A DNA stretch of 64,000 nt from Trichococcus shcherbakoviae (GCF_963666195.1 NZ_OY762653.1:558001-622000), one strand, 5' to 3'; shown: positions 36,930 through 46,900, counted from the stretch's first letter. Program-made: numbers and translations. The notes: generated by a model not told the origin, from the sequence alone.

Positions 36930-37773
36930 GGAGCTGAACATCACGATCGTCGGACTGGGCGTGATCGGCGGGTCTTTCGCGATGGCCCTTCACGATGCCG
37001 GGTACCGCAATCTTTACGGCATCGACATCGACCAGGCGACTCTGGACAAAGCCAAAGCGCAACAGCTCATCAAGGAGGGCTATCAGGATGGAAAGGACAT
37101 CCTTCCGCAATCCGATTTGGTGATCTTTTCGCTCTATCCCCGTCTGGTGCATGATTTCATCGTCACCCATAAGCAGCATTTCAAGCCGGGCTCGATTCTG
37201 ACGGATGCGACGGGTGTCAAAAAGTTCTTCATCGAGGATATCCTGTCGGTTTTGCCTGCCTCGATTGATTTTGTCTTCGGTCATCCGATGGCCGGACGCG
37301 AGAAAAAAGGCATCGATTTCGCCAGCAGTTCCGTCTACAAAAATGCGAATTACATCCTCACGCCGCTCCCTTCCAACAAAGAGGAGAATCTTGCTTTCAT
37401 GGAAGATTTGATCATGGAGATGGGCTTCGGGAGGATCACGCGCATTTCTGCCGATTACCATGACGAAATGATCGCTTTCACCAGCCAGTTGCCGCACGCG
37501 ATCGCCGTCGCTTTGGTCAACAGTGATGTCGAAGGCCGCGAAACGGAGAAATTCACCGGTGACAGTTACCGTGAGTTGACCCGGATCGCCAAGATCAACG
37601 AGGACCTGTGGAGCGAACTTTTCCTGGAGAACAAAGAGTATTTGCTGAAGAGCATCCAGACGTTCGAGGATCAGCTCGACCTGATCAAGGCAGCCATCAA
37701 GAACGACGACAGTATTGCGTTAAAACAGCTTTTCATCAAGTCCACCAAGCGACGGGAAAAGTTCGACAGATAA
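36913..37773 (+). CDS. tyrA: Prephenate dehydrogenase
   Basis: This 286-residue NAD-dependent enzyme makes 4-hydroxyphenylpyruvate for tyrosine. The Rossmann motif GLGVIGGSFAMAL lies at residues 13-25, with DATGVKKFF, the catalytic His in FGHPMAGREKKG and a downstream TSQLPHAIAVAL helix. There is no C-terminal ACT domain, so feedback must come from elsewhere. ATG 36913 follows GGAAGG. Confidence 0.92.
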   Translation: MTILNKELNITIVGLGVIGGSFAMALHDAGYRNLYGIDIDQATLDKAKAQQLIKEGYQDGKDILPQSDLVIFSLYPRLVHDFIVTHKQHFKPGSILTDATGVKKFFIEDILSVLPASIDFVFGHPMAGREKKGIDFASSSVYKNANYILTPLPSNKEENLAFMEDLIMEMGFGRITRISADYHDEMIAFTSQLPHAIAVALVNSDVEGRETEKFTGDSYRELTRIAKINEDLWSELFLENKEYLLKSIQTFEDQLDLIKAAIKNDDSIALKQLFIKSTKRREKFDR

Positions 37774-37798
37774 GCGCCCGTATTTATTTTGGATCGCC

Positions 37799-37831
37799 GC
37801 AAAAAAGGATGCCATAACGGTATCCTTTTTT
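37799..37831 (+). terminator. Terminator of aroE-aroK-tyrA
   Basis: AAAAAAGGATGCC pairs with GGTATCCTTTTTT and a T-run follows on the plus strand. Confidence 0.8.
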
Positions 37832-37933
37832 CGCGGCATAAAGAGGCCTGACAAGTTGCGAATCCCGCTGAAGTCGACTAAAATGAGAGTAGATGATATA
37901 TGCGCTGAACAAATGAAAGAAGGCTGAAGAACC

Positions 37934-38644
37934 ATGCGTGAAACGCTGAAAAAATTCAGTTACGCTGTTATCCTGTTCATCTTTGCGAGCTTCATCCTGA
38001 TCACCGGCTATGAATTTGTGCGGTTCGTCCAAACGAGAGGCACTGAGAAGCAAGCTGAGCATTTCCTGAGGCTTGTTCAAGTTGGCTTCGGACTGGTTGC
38101 CTTGCTCTTCCCTTCGCTCCTGAAGCAACATACGCGCATCCTCTTGCCTCAAAGAATCACCTTTATCTATGCTGTGTTTCTCTATTTGGCTCTCTTGTTG
38201 GGCAGTCTTGGCGGTTTCTATGACACGGTTGCCGAATGGGATACTATCCAACATGCCTTGAGTTCTGCTCTGTTCGGAGTGCTCGGATTTTCCGTCATCG
38301 CCAATCTGCAGGAGGGAGGCGTCCAAAGATTGAACCTGACACCGGTTTTGTCTTCGCTTTTTTCTTTCTGTCTGGCAACTACAATCGGTGTGCTCTGGGA
38401 ATTTTATGAGTTTTTCGCCGACAGCATCATGGGACAGAACACGCAACGGACCATGACGATCGAGGGCGTCCCACTGATCGGCCAGGCGGCTTTATTGGAT
38501 ACGATGGGTGACCTGATTGTGAACTGCACCGCAGCAGCGATCGTTGCTATCCTGGGCTACTTCGCCTTGAAGAGCAGCGGTAATTGGCTTGAAGCCTATC
38601 TCATCACCTTCGATACGGAGACCAAAAATAACGAAACGGACTAG
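37934..38644 (+). CDS. Integral membrane protein, DUF2238/YjdF-like
   Basis: This 236-residue protein has about six hydrophobic segments. Conserved acidic/histidine motifs between them, FYDTVAEWDTIQHALSS, GVLWEFYEF and LLDTMGDLIVN, recall the DUF2238/YjdF membrane family. The function of that family is unknown. It starts a plus-strand run with the acetyltransferase gene and a small ORF. Confidence 0.72.
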   Translation: MRETLKKFSYAVILFIFASFILITGYEFVRFVQTRGTEKQAEHFLRLVQVGFGLVALLFPSLLKQHTRILLPQRITFIYAVFLYLALLLGSLGGFYDTVAEWDTIQHALSSALFGVLGFSVIANLQEGGVQRLNLTPVLSSLFSFCLATTIGVLWEFYEFFADSIMGQNTQRTMTIEGVPLIGQAALLDTMGDLIVNCTAAAIVAILGYFALKSSGNWLEAYLITFDTETKNNETD

Positions 38645-38653
38645 GAGCAAAAA

Positions 38654-39097
38654 ATGATCACTATACGTAACCTTTCACAAGACAATATCGAGGCCGCGCT
38701 TGCGTTGAGCGTCGATGATTGGCAACGCAAATATGTTCGAACGAATGCGGAAATGATCGCGTTGGCTTATGTCCAACCGCAAGAATTGTTCCCTGTCGCC
38801 CTTTATGCTGAAGAAGCACTGGTCGGCTTGGCGTTCGTCAAAAAAGAGCAGAAGACAGCGATCATGACGCTGGAACAGATCATGATCGGCCAACCCTTCC
38901 AATCCAAAAGTTTCGGTTCCGAAAGCGTAAGGGAAATTGCGAAATGGATCGAGACCCAATTCGACTGCACGCTGCTGCAGGCATCCATCCAGATCGGCAA
39001 CCAATGGGGACGGGAAACGCTCGAAAACGCCGGCTTCATGAAGCGCAGCACCGATCTCGAAAAGCGCGAAATCGAAATGATCTACATCACAAAATAA
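38654..39097 (+). CDS. GNAT-family N-acetyltransferase
   Basis: This 147-residue protein has the GNAT fold pattern, with an N-terminal ITIRNLSQDNIEAAL segment and a C-terminal NQWGRETLENAGFMKR segment resembling the acetyl-CoA site of the family. The central MTLEQIMIGQPFQSKSFG replaces the usual VHPxYRGxGxG loop, so acetyl-CoA binding is somewhat atypical. The substrate is unknown. AGGAG precedes the ATG, ten bases behind the membrane protein gene. Confidence 0.75.
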   Translation: MITIRNLSQDNIEAALALSVDDWQRKYVRTNAEMIALAYVQPQELFPVALYAEEALVGLAFVKKEQKTAIMTLEQIMIGQPFQSKSFGSESVREIAKWIETQFDCTLLQASIQIGNQWGRETLENAGFMKRSTDLEKREIEMIYITK

Positions 39098-39116
39098 TGA
39101 AAAGTGAGGAAACAAT

Positions 39117-39341
39117 ATGAAACCTGGACAATACGAAGCATACATCAAATGGCGCGACAACATGGTCGATCTTTCGGAGGATCTCGATGAGGACGAAGCG
39201 GCGCACACGCTAATCTGGGATGCCACCGATCCGGAAGCCCGCGACGATTTCAACCTGTTGTTGGCTTTCATGACGCTCGACCAAGTGAGTCAAAATGAAA
39301 TGAAACAGTTGGAGAAGCAATACGACAGCGAATTCATCTGA
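39117..39341 (+). CDS. Small acidic protein of unknown function
   Basis: This 74-residue acidic protein has no membrane segment and no motif I recognise. It has a good ribosome site (GTGAGGAAAC), follows the acetyltransferase gene by 19 bp and ends just before a terminator, so it is probably translated as the last gene of this small operon. Confidence 0.65.
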   Translation: MKPGQYEAYIKWRDNMVDLSEDLDEDEAAHTLIWDATDPEARDDFNLLLAFMTLDQVSQNEMKQLEKQYDSEFI

Positions 39342-39370
39342 TTATTAAATCTATATCACGGCGCAGCCGC

Positions 39371-39416
39371 CAAAAAAGGCAAGCATTCGGTTTTTTACCG
39401 AACGTTTGCCTTTTTG
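39371..39416. terminator. Bidirectional terminator
   Basis: A 19-bp stem (39373-39391 with 39397-39415, one mismatch) lies between the convergent small ORF and kdgK. Confidence 0.85.
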
Positions 39417-39429
39417 ATATGCATATTTT

Positions 39430-40434
39430 TTATCGTTTGATCGCTCCGGACTCGGAATTCATGAAATCTTCCACTTCTTCGGCGGAAAACTGGTTACAGT
39501 CGCCATGGATTGTGTGTTTCATGCTGGATGCGGCAATCGCGAAATCGACCGTATGCTCTGCCGTATACCCGGACAGGATGCCATGCAGGATCCCGGCGGC
39601 ATAAGCATCCCCGCCGCCGACCCGGTCAACGATCGGTGTGATTGTGTGCACGTTCGAGAAGGTCGTCTCCCCGTTGCGCCACATCGTCCCTTGGAGCACA
39701 TTGTGGCTGGCGGAATGCACCTGACGGATTGTTGAATAGAAGACTTCGATGTTCGGATATTTTTCCGCCATCTTCTCGTAATAATAGGTCACGTCTTCCT
39801 GCTCGCTTGTATTTTCCGGAATCCCCATCAAATACAAAGCATCCAATTTACCAGCAGAAAGATAGTCGGTCAACGGCAAGACTTGCTGCAGGAAAGCCCC
39901 GCATTCGGCCTGCGTCCAAAGTTTGGCGCGGTAGTTGATATCGAAACTGACTTTGATCCCGCGTCTTTTCGCTTCCCGCACCAACTCGACCGACCATGAA
40001 GCCCACTCTTTGGTTAGTGCAGCAGTGACGCCGGAAATATGGAACAGGTTCACGTCCTCGAACAATTCATCGAAATCCCACTCCAAGGCTTCCATGCTTG
40101 AGAAACTTGAATGGGCACGGTCATAGACAACGGAAGCCGCACGTTCCCCAACACCGCTTTCCAAATAGTAGGTGCCCAGGCGTTCTCCGCCTTTTCTAAG
40201 CAAGGCTGTACAAATTCCGTAGCTCTTCAGATGTTTGCGGACCGCAACACCAAGCGGATTGGCCGGCACTTTGCTTGCGTAAGCCACTGCATGGCCAAAA
40301 TTCGCCAGACTGATGCCGACATTCGCTTCCCCGCCGCCGTAATGCCCGGTGAAATTTGTGGAATAGGTCATCAATGTTCCTGGATCTGTAGATAGGCGCA
40401 ACATGATTTCGCCCAATGTCAAAATTTTACTCAT
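39430..40434 (-). CDS. kdgK: 2-keto-3-deoxygluconate kinase (PfkB family)
   Basis: This 334-residue sugar kinase has the PfkB signatures GGGEANVGISLANFG near the N-terminus and DRVGGGDAYAAGILHG (catalytic Asp) near the C-terminus. Sequence and the nearby IclR regulator point to KDG kinase, which feeds KDPG from uronates into glycolysis. No KDPG aldolase or uronate gene is adjacent, so the substrate is inferred. A shared palindrome upstream links it to the regulator at 40915. Confidence 0.82.
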   Translation of the reverse strand: MSKILTLGEIMLRLSTDPGTLMTYSTNFTGHYGGGEANVGISLANFGHAVAYASKVPANPLGVAVRKHLKSYGICTALLRKGGERLGTYYLESGVGERAASVVYDRAHSSFSSMEALEWDFDELFEDVNLFHISGVTAALTKEWASWSVELVREAKRRGIKVSFDINYRAKLWTQAECGAFLQQVLPLTDYLSAGKLDALYLMGIPENTSEQEDVTYYYEKMAEKYPNIEVFYSTIRQVHSASHNVLQGTMWRNGETTFSNVHTITPIVDRVGGGDAYAAGILHGILSGYTAEHTVDFAIAASSMKHTIHGDCNQFSAEEVEDFMNSESGAIKR

Positions 40435-40543
40435 CTTCTCGCACGCTCCCGATTATATTAATGGATTTTTTTCTGAACGCGGTTATATTCCTCTTGCTGG
40501 TATGTCATAACCGCCCTGAAATGCATGATGTGAAACTCGATTG

Positions 40544-40560
40544 ATTTCCAAATAGGAAAT
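40544..40560. promoter_or_regulatory. Operator-like palindrome upstream of kdgK
   Basis: ATTTCC-AAATA-GGAAAT is a 17-bp palindrome 110 bp before the kdgK start, followed by a half site TTTTAGGAAAT (40570-40580). Near-copies lie in front of the iclR gene at 41711-41725 and 41761-41771. A binding site for the IclR protein is likely. Confidence 0.6.
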
Positions 40561-40742
40561 ATGGTTTTCTTTTAGGAAATGCTTTGGTTTCATTATACGG
40601 TTTCCTTTTGCTTATTTCAACACCTAAGTGATCGAAATTCTCTTTTATTGACGTTTGGACAATCGTCTGTCACTTAACATTCTCAATTCCCAGAGATTTA
40701 GGGCTTCGGAACATAGGGATATGAATTACCGCACAAAAATAA

Positions 40743-40869
40743 CCCGCCAAAATGCTTTTGGCGGGGAGAAAAAGTTCAAATCACAGAAAAAACCCGCCGA
40801 AACCACCTTGGCGGGGAAAAACGTCCATGGACAACACGAGATTCCCCGCCAAACCCATTTTGGCGGGGA
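40743..40869. repeat. Three tandem CCCGCC...GGCGGG hairpins with 50-bp period
   Basis: Palindromes at 40743-40767, 40793-40817 and 40842-40869 share CCCGCCRAA and TTGGCGGGGA arms and repeat about every 50 bp, separated by about 25 bp of unrelated sequence. A fourth unit lies alone at 4518-4547. They fill the kdgK-iclR gap (40435-40914), which otherwise holds only the operator-like palindrome. Confidence 0.75.
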
Positions 40870-40914
40870 GATCCGGTCAAATCAGAACGCGCAAACTCGA
40901 ACCAGAATACCAAA

Positions 40915-41691
40915 TCAACTAATAAACGTGTTCGTCCTACTCAATTCGGCCAATAAATTTTTTTTCGTTTCCAGCACCTTTTCAATCGTCTTCTCGCGTT
41001 CGAAACGGTACTTCGGCGTGCTGACGCTGAATGCGCCATAGATTTTGTTGTCGATCACGAGCGCTGCCCCAATGCAGATGACATCCAGGTCGTTCTCTTC
41101 GTCATCGGTAGCAAAACCCGACTCTTTGACTCTTTTCACTTCTTCCTTCAGAACATCACGATCCGTTATGGTGTTCGGTGTATCCGCGACCAGTTCGACC
41201 CGCTCCAGATACGCTGCCAACTCTTCGTCGCTGAAGGCGGCCAGCATCGCCTTGCCCATCGCGGAACTGTAGAGATGGTTGGTGTTGCCTATGCGGGAAT
41301 TGATGTTGGCGATCGCTTTCTGGGTCTCCAATTTATTGACGTAGAGGACCTCATCCTTGTCCAGGATGCCCAAATGGACCGTTTCGTCCAGGCCCGCCTG
41401 CAGATTCCGCAGGTACGGATCGGTGATTTTGATGATGTCGAGATTCGCCAGCCGGTTGTTCGCATAGCGGATCAGCGCACTGCCCAAGGTAAACCGCTTC
41501 GTCTGCTCATCCTTCTCGACATATCCGATCAAAAGCAGCGTATCCAGGATCTTCAGTGCCGTTGGGCTGGACAGACCGGTGCTGGCTGCGATTGCGGCCA
41601 GACTCTGGGCTTCCTTGCAATTGGACAAATGATCGATGATTTTTGCGGCTTTCAGCAGGACCGTTCCGTAAGGTTTTTTCTCTTCTTCCAT
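40915..41691 (-). CDS. IclR-family transcriptional regulator (KdgR-like)
   Basis: This 258-residue protein has an N-terminal winged helix (residues about 10-65, with LAAIAASTGLSSPTALKILDTL) and a C-terminal IclR effector domain (VHLGILDKDEVLYVNKLE, SSAMGKAMLAAF, AALVIDNKIYGAFSVSTP). IclR proteins sense small organic acids; the kdgK neighbour suggests KDG or a related uronate product. GAGGG lies ten bases before ATG 41691. Confidence 0.85.
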   Translation of the reverse strand: MEEEKKPYGTVLLKAAKIIDHLSNCKEAQSLAAIAASTGLSSPTALKILDTLLLIGYVEKDEQTKRFTLGSALIRYANNRLANLDIIKITDPYLRNLQAGLDETVHLGILDKDEVLYVNKLETQKAIANINSRIGNTNHLYSSAMGKAMLAAFSDEELAAYLERVELVADTPNTITDRDVLKEEVKRVKESGFATDDEENDLDVICIGAALVIDNKIYGAFSVSTPKYRFEREKTIEKVLETKKNLLAELSRTNTFIS

Positions 41692-41710
41692 TTTTGACAC
41701 CCCTCAACTG

Positions 41711-41771
41711 TTTCCTATTTAGAAATAGTTTACCCCAAAACCAGTATTCCGTACAGAACCATTTCCAAATA
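41711..41771. promoter_or_regulatory. Operator-like sites upstream of the iclR gene
   Basis: TTTCCTATTTAGAAA (41711-41725) and ATTTCCAAATA (41761-41771) match the palindrome in front of kdgK. They suggest autoregulation and co-regulation of kdgK. Confidence 0.55.
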
Positions 41772-41778
41772 AGCAACG

Positions 41779-41807
41779 CAAAAAAGCGCCCTATCAAAGA
41801 GCGCCTT
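41779..41807 (-). terminator. Probable terminator after the iclR upstream region
   Basis: An imperfect AAGCGCCCT/AGAGCGCCTT hairpin is followed by a run of six U on the minus strand. It lies just past the YrrS-like gene. Confidence 0.45.
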
Positions 41808-41825
41808 GTGGTGTTGATCAGTTGA

Positions 41826-42479
41826 TCAGTTATTCGGTATCTCGTTCAGTTCTTCCACAAGCGTGACTTGCCAGCCTTCGCCGTCGATCCAGTTGAGCTG
41901 GACGCGTGCAATCTTCTCTTTCTGTGTATCGGAGACTGTGGCGGTCACTTGTTGATCGCCGGCGTTTCCGATCCACCATTCGATCATGTTATCGGCGCTG
42001 ATGCCGGTCACGGCAGAGATGGCTTGCTTGATTTCATTGCGGTCGGCGGAGCCGTCGCTGTAATCCGTGACATGTTCCCCGGTTTGGGTCGTGCCGATCG
42101 GTTCCCAGTCACCGGTATAGGCCGTGCTCACATTGTCATCGGTTGATGGAACTTTCTCCGTCTCGGTGTCTTTGTCTTTATCTTTATCGTTCTCTTCTTC
42201 CGAATCTTCCTCGGCGCTGTCTTTCTCTACGTCCGAAGATTTTTTAGTTGAAGAAGACTTTTCGCTGGAGTCATCCGATTCGGTGATGATCATGCTTTGT
42301 GAGTTTGTTTGATTACCTGCCGCGATGGATGGTTCTTCATCATTCCCGTAAAAAATATTATAAAGGAGCACGAGCCCCAAAAATGCGGCTGCGATGATGC
42401 CCAATATAACGAGCAGGTTATTGCGTTTATGATTTCGGTGTAAATCTTGTCTGGTCGGTTTTTGATTGTTCTCGGACAT
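41826..42479 (-). CDS. YrrS-like (DUF1510) membrane-anchored protein
   Basis: This 217-residue protein has a short cytoplasmic N-terminus, one membrane segment (about residues 21-41) and a long low-complexity Ser/Glu/Asp/Lys linker. Its C-terminal globular domain begins GDWEPIGTTQTGEHVTDYSDG, the DUF1510 pattern seen in YrrS of Bacillus, a protein linked to cell-wall genes. It is exposed outside the membrane. ATG 42479 has a GGGGG-type site; its role here is unknown. Confidence 0.78.
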   Translation of the reverse strand: MSENNQKPTRQDLHRNHKRNNLLVILGIIAAAFLGLVLLYNIFYGNDEEPSIAAGNQTNSQSMIITESDDSSEKSSSTKKSSDVEKDSAEEDSEEENDKDKDKDTETEKVPSTDDNVSTAYTGDWEPIGTTQTGEHVTDYSDGSADRNEIKQAISAVTGISADNMIEWWIGNAGDQQVTATVSDTQKEKIARVQLNWIDGEGWQVTLVEELNEIPNN

Positions 42480-42599
42480 GCAGGAGCCCCCTTCTGAATG
42501 ATACAAGTTTAGCATATTTCCGAGACGGCTGCGTTAAATCCAGTTTACAACTTTGTGTCACGGAAAACCATGCACTCGATTGCCCGCGCCTCGCAAACA

Positions 42600-43064
42600 C
42601 TAATTGGCGGGGCTATTCTTTTCCTTTGAAGCCTTGATTCTGGCCATGAGCCCGAAGAGACTGTCCACAATGAAGATCGCAAGTGCGATAGCGCCCGATA
42701 TCTGCAGCGTCAGGACCAGATGCTGCTGCGCGACTGCATATTCTTTGTTGATGAAGGAATAGACCGATTGATAAACGCCGGCTCCAGGAACCAGGGCGAT
42801 GAAGGCCGGGATGAAATAGATCGTCACCGGCGTCTTCAGATGACGCGCGAACAGGTGCGCGATCCAAGCGATGAACAGGCTGGCCAGAAAAGTGGCCCCA
42901 ACGATGTCCAAAAAAGACAACCCGCCAAGGTAAACACCCCAGCCCAAAGCCCCTCCCAACGCGCCATACCGCAATGTCCGTTTCGGCGCTTCCAAAGTGA
43001 TGGCAATGAAGTAGACAGCAACAAAAGCGACGACCATTTCCACAACGATGCTAAGCAAATTCAT
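42600..43064 (-). CDS. Threonine/serine exporter, C-terminal-type subunit (ThrE_2/DUF3815)
   Basis: This 154-residue protein has four to five membrane segments and the FIPAFIALVPGAGVYQ motif of the ThrE C-terminal half. In Corynebacterium ThrE is one protein; here, as in many Firmicutes, it is split. It overlaps the larger subunit gene by four bases and has the near-perfect ribosome site GGAGGTGATCC. Confidence 0.87.
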   Translation of the reverse strand: MNLLSIVVEMVVAFVAVYFIAITLEAPKRTLRYGALGGALGWGVYLGGLSFLDIVGATFLASLFIAWIAHLFARHLKTPVTIYFIPAFIALVPGAGVYQSVYSFINKEYAVAQQHLVLTLQISGAIALAIFIVDSLFGLMARIKASKEKNSPAN

Positions 43065-43846
43065 CGGATCACCTCCCCTCCGACGACCAAGCCGGCACCG
43101 ATGCCGATCGCAATGAATATCGCGATCACAAAGGCCTCCAATATTTTTGCAGCTCCCGACATGTAATCCCCGCGGAAAGTGTCACGGATGCCGTTCGTCA
43201 ATACCGTCCCCGGCAACAGCGGCATGATGGCACTGATGATGATGGTATCCGGTTGGATTGCAAAGGATAATGACTCGAACAAAATCGCTGTCAATACTGC
43301 AATCACAAAACTGGACACCATATTTTGGATAAACGGGCGGATTTTCCATTTGGCAGCGATGTGCAGAACAAATGAAACTGCGGCGCTTACCGGGAGCATC
43401 GCGAAGAAGTCATAAAATGTACCGCCCATCAAAAAGATGAACAATTGGATAAAGCCGATCAGAGCAAAGCTTTTCTGACGCCTGCTGTATTGGATTTCGT
43501 CGATGTTCTGCAGCGCATCGTAAGCCTCTTGGATCGTCAATCTGTCTTCGACGAAATTCCGCGAAACGGCATTGACACGGGACACCCTGTTCAGGTTCGT
43601 CGTGCGTTCGGTAATCCGTTTGACGACCGTAATCGCATGCATATTCGGACTGTCGAGCGTAGCCACCAGCCCGGTGGTCAAAGCCAACGCTTCGGTCATC
43701 TGCAGCCCTGTCTTCTTCAAGATGCGTGTCACCGTATCCTCGACACGGTACGTTTCCGCGTTGCTTTCAAGCATGATTTGTCCGGCCAGGACCGCTGTAT
43801 CCATGTATAATTCAAAATCCATTTCCGGATTAGGTGTATCCGTCAT
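43061..43846 (-). CDS. Threonine/serine exporter, N-terminal-type subunit (ThrE/DUF1212)
   Basis: This 261-residue protein has a soluble N-terminal segment with the family motif GQIMLESNAETYRVEDTVTRI, then five hydrophobic segments ending with MPLLPGTVLTNGIRDTFRGD. Together with the small subunit it probably exports threonine, serine or related amino acids. Confidence 0.88.
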   Translation of the reverse strand: MTDTPNPEMDFELYMDTAVLAGQIMLESNAETYRVEDTVTRILKKTGLQMTEALALTTGLVATLDSPNMHAITVVKRITERTTNLNRVSRVNAVSRNFVEDRLTIQEAYDALQNIDEIQYSRRQKSFALIGFIQLFIFLMGGTFYDFFAMLPVSAAVSFVLHIAAKWKIRPFIQNMVSSFVIAVLTAILFESLSFAIQPDTIIISAIMPLLPGTVLTNGIRDTFRGDYMSGAAKILEAFVIAIFIAIGIGAGLVVGGEVIR

Positions 43847-43927
43847 CCAAATCCCCCTTCCTTCTCAAAACATTATTGGCTTGTGCGCAGCCTGCGAGCA
43901 GCCCACGCCGATTCATTATAGCAAGAT

Positions 43928-46900
43928 CTATATTTCCAGCAGCTGCATCAATTCTTCCTTCGACAAGGAGGTGACCGATTGGCCGCCAGCCTGGATGACG
44001 GAATCGATCATTTCGCGTTTTTTCGCCTGCAATTCATTGATCCGTTCCTCAATTGTACCGGTCGCGATCAGGCGAACGACCTGCACGACCTTTTTCTGGC
44101 CGAAACGGTGCACGCGGTCGGTCGCCTGGCTCTCGACCGCAGGGTTCCACCAGGAATCATAAAGGATGACGGTATCCCCTCCAGTCAAGTTAAGGCCGGT
44201 CCCGCCAGCCTTCAGGGAAATCAGGAAAAGATCCTTTTCGCCTTCGTTGAAGCGGGTCGTCAAAGTCAGCCGGTCCTGATTCGGCGTCTGGCCATCGAGA
44301 TAGAAATAGGCTTCGCTCGTTTCATCCAGTTTCTCGCGGATGATTGCCAGCATTTGCGTGAACTGGGAGAACAACACGACGCGTCTGCCGTTCTCTTTGG
44401 CTTCCGCCAAATATTCCATCAGCCTGTCCAATTTCCCGGAACCGCCTGTGTAGTCGGCCATGACCAAAGCCGGATCGCAACAGATTTGGCGCAGGCGTGT
44501 CAGGCCCGCCAAGATTTTGATCCGGTTCTCGTTCAGCGTATCCGCATCCAGCATCTCTTTCGTTTCCTGGCGCATCAACTGCAGCTGCGACAAGTAGACG
44601 GTCTTTTGTTTTTCGGTCATTTCGATGTAGGAAATCGATTCGATTTTCGGCGGCAGATCCTTCAGCACATCAGCTTTCAGTCTGCGCAGGATGAACGGTT
44701 TGACTTTCTTGGCAATCTGCGCCGGATCCATCTGTTTGAAGTCCTTTTTCGTCCCGAACAGTCCGGGCTGCGCGATGCTGAAAATGGTGTAGAGTTCGGA
44801 CAACGCGTTTTCGACAGGCGTCCCACTCAAAGCGATTTTGTTGTTGGCGTTCAGCGCGGAAGCCGCTTTTGTCGTCTTCGCTGTGGCGTTTTTGACGCTC
44901 TGGGCTTCATCGAGGATGACGGTACGGAAAGCCAGCCCCTCATAAAGATCCTCATCGCGCTGAAGCAAGGGATAGGAGGTGATCCATACCGGAATATTTT
45001 CTGCGATTGCAGTTGCGATCGTGTCCCTTCTTTCGCTCTTCATGCCGGTGATGAGCCGGGTTTTGATGCCTGGCGCGAACTGTTGGAATTCCTTTTGCCA
45101 ATTGTAGAGCACACTGGAAGGGCAGATGACCAAATAAGGTTTGGTGTCGCCTTTCCCGAGCGAGCCGGCGATGAAGCTGATGACTTGCAGCGTTTTGCCG
45201 AGCCCCATGTCGTCCGCAAGGATGCCGCCGAAGCCGTAGTGATCGAGCCCCTTTAGCCATTTGTATCCTGTTTCCTGATACGGGCGCAAAGTCGCTGTCA
45301 AATCCTCAGACAGTTCGAAGTCGATTTTTTCGGGCCTCTCCATCCGATTGATGAGCGTCATGAAATCCTCATCCTGGTGGACGACCCCCGCATTGGTATC
45401 CACACCGAACGCCTTATAGAGCGGCAGTGACATCTCTTTTTTCAGATCCTTCAAAGGTACGTCCAGCTGCACGACCGCATCGGTCAGCTCCTTGATTTCC
45501 TTTTGGCGCAAATTAACGATTTTCCCGTTTGATAGGCGGTGATAGTTTTTGTTCTGGGCGATCTGCCTGACCATCTGTTTCAGGTCCTCCACATTGATTT
45601 CATCGGTGCTGAACGTCACATCCAAAAGACGTGACTGGCTGTTGACTTCGATGGCGACTTTCGGCGGCCTGCTGGGTTGGTAAAGCAGGTTCTCAACGGC
45701 TGCTGTCGTGAATATTCCGCAGTGCGGAGCTAGTTTTTCCAGGCCTTCGTAAAGGAACGACATGATGTCGTCCAGGGCATCCAGATAGAGCAATCCATCA
45801 AACTTTAACGCATTATTTGCACAATCGCTGAACGTTTGGATCATGATGCTTTCGGCAATCCGATCCCTGATGACCGTATCCGGAGTCAAATCTTTATGGG
45901 CCAAGCCTTCTTTTGCGGCATCAATCTTTATTTCCCCGTAATTGAGAAACAATTCCATGATCAGCTTTTCCTGTTTCCAGTCCAGATAAAGTTCCGCCTT
46001 CAATGGGAAGCGTTGGTAGGTCGATTGCACGGATTCCGCTAGCGAGATGGTCACAAGCTTCTGCAAAGCCGGCACAGCTATCGCCAAGAAATCACCCGCG
46101 GAGTCCGGTGCGATATGCAAGCCTTCATGCCCGGATTGTGAAATGGCTGTATAGATACTGTTTAAACGGTCCTTCATGCTTTCGGTCAAAAAGTAGAAAT
46201 TTCCGTCAATCAGGAAGATGTCCGCCTGGTTGAAAAAAATATTCTCGGATGAAACTTCCGTTGTTTCTTCAAAGAGAAGCCCTCCCTTCGGCAATTCACT
46301 CAGCGCGAAACTGATCGGAAGCTGATCAAAATCCTGCACCAGTTGTTCCGGCAACAACGCTCTCCCTTGGGTCTGGTAGGGATTTGTTTTGATGAAAACA
46401 AGCGGACAATTCGCCAGCTTTTCCAATAATTTCTTCACCATGCTCGCCGGAATTGTGATTTCTTTGCGATCCTCGCTCGATCGATAGTCGCGAGCGGATG
46501 TGGCCGAAGCATCGATGATTTGCTTCAAAAGAAGAAAAATTGCACGGTCTTCCGCTGATAATTCATGTTTGTCCGGCGAAAAAGTGAATTTTTTCCCGAA
46601 CGGAAGCTCTTTCCCAACCAACATACATTTGATCACATAGTCGCAATCCTTCACCAGATAAAACTGCCCGGCGCCTACCCGCATCTTCAGGCTGTAGTGT
46701 TGGCCATAGCGCAGGTCGGACATGACCATCGTATATTCCACTTGGATCGGCACCCTGTCGAACAGGTTGTTCTCCTCAAGCAATTCGAATTGAAGCACGT
46801 CCAGCAAACGTTTCGTCTGTTCGACATCGTAGCTGCTGGACTTATTGGCTATAGCTGTTGGTTTACTCGCGGTTTTTCGTTCCTTCCTGTAGTCCGAAGA

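Noticed and set aside
40743-40869. CRISPR-like array (about 25-bp palindromic repeats with about 25-bp spacers)
   Set aside because: Only three units, repeats differ from each other, a lone fourth copy occurs 36 kb away, and no cas gene or leader is nearby. Dispersed hairpin repeats explain it better.
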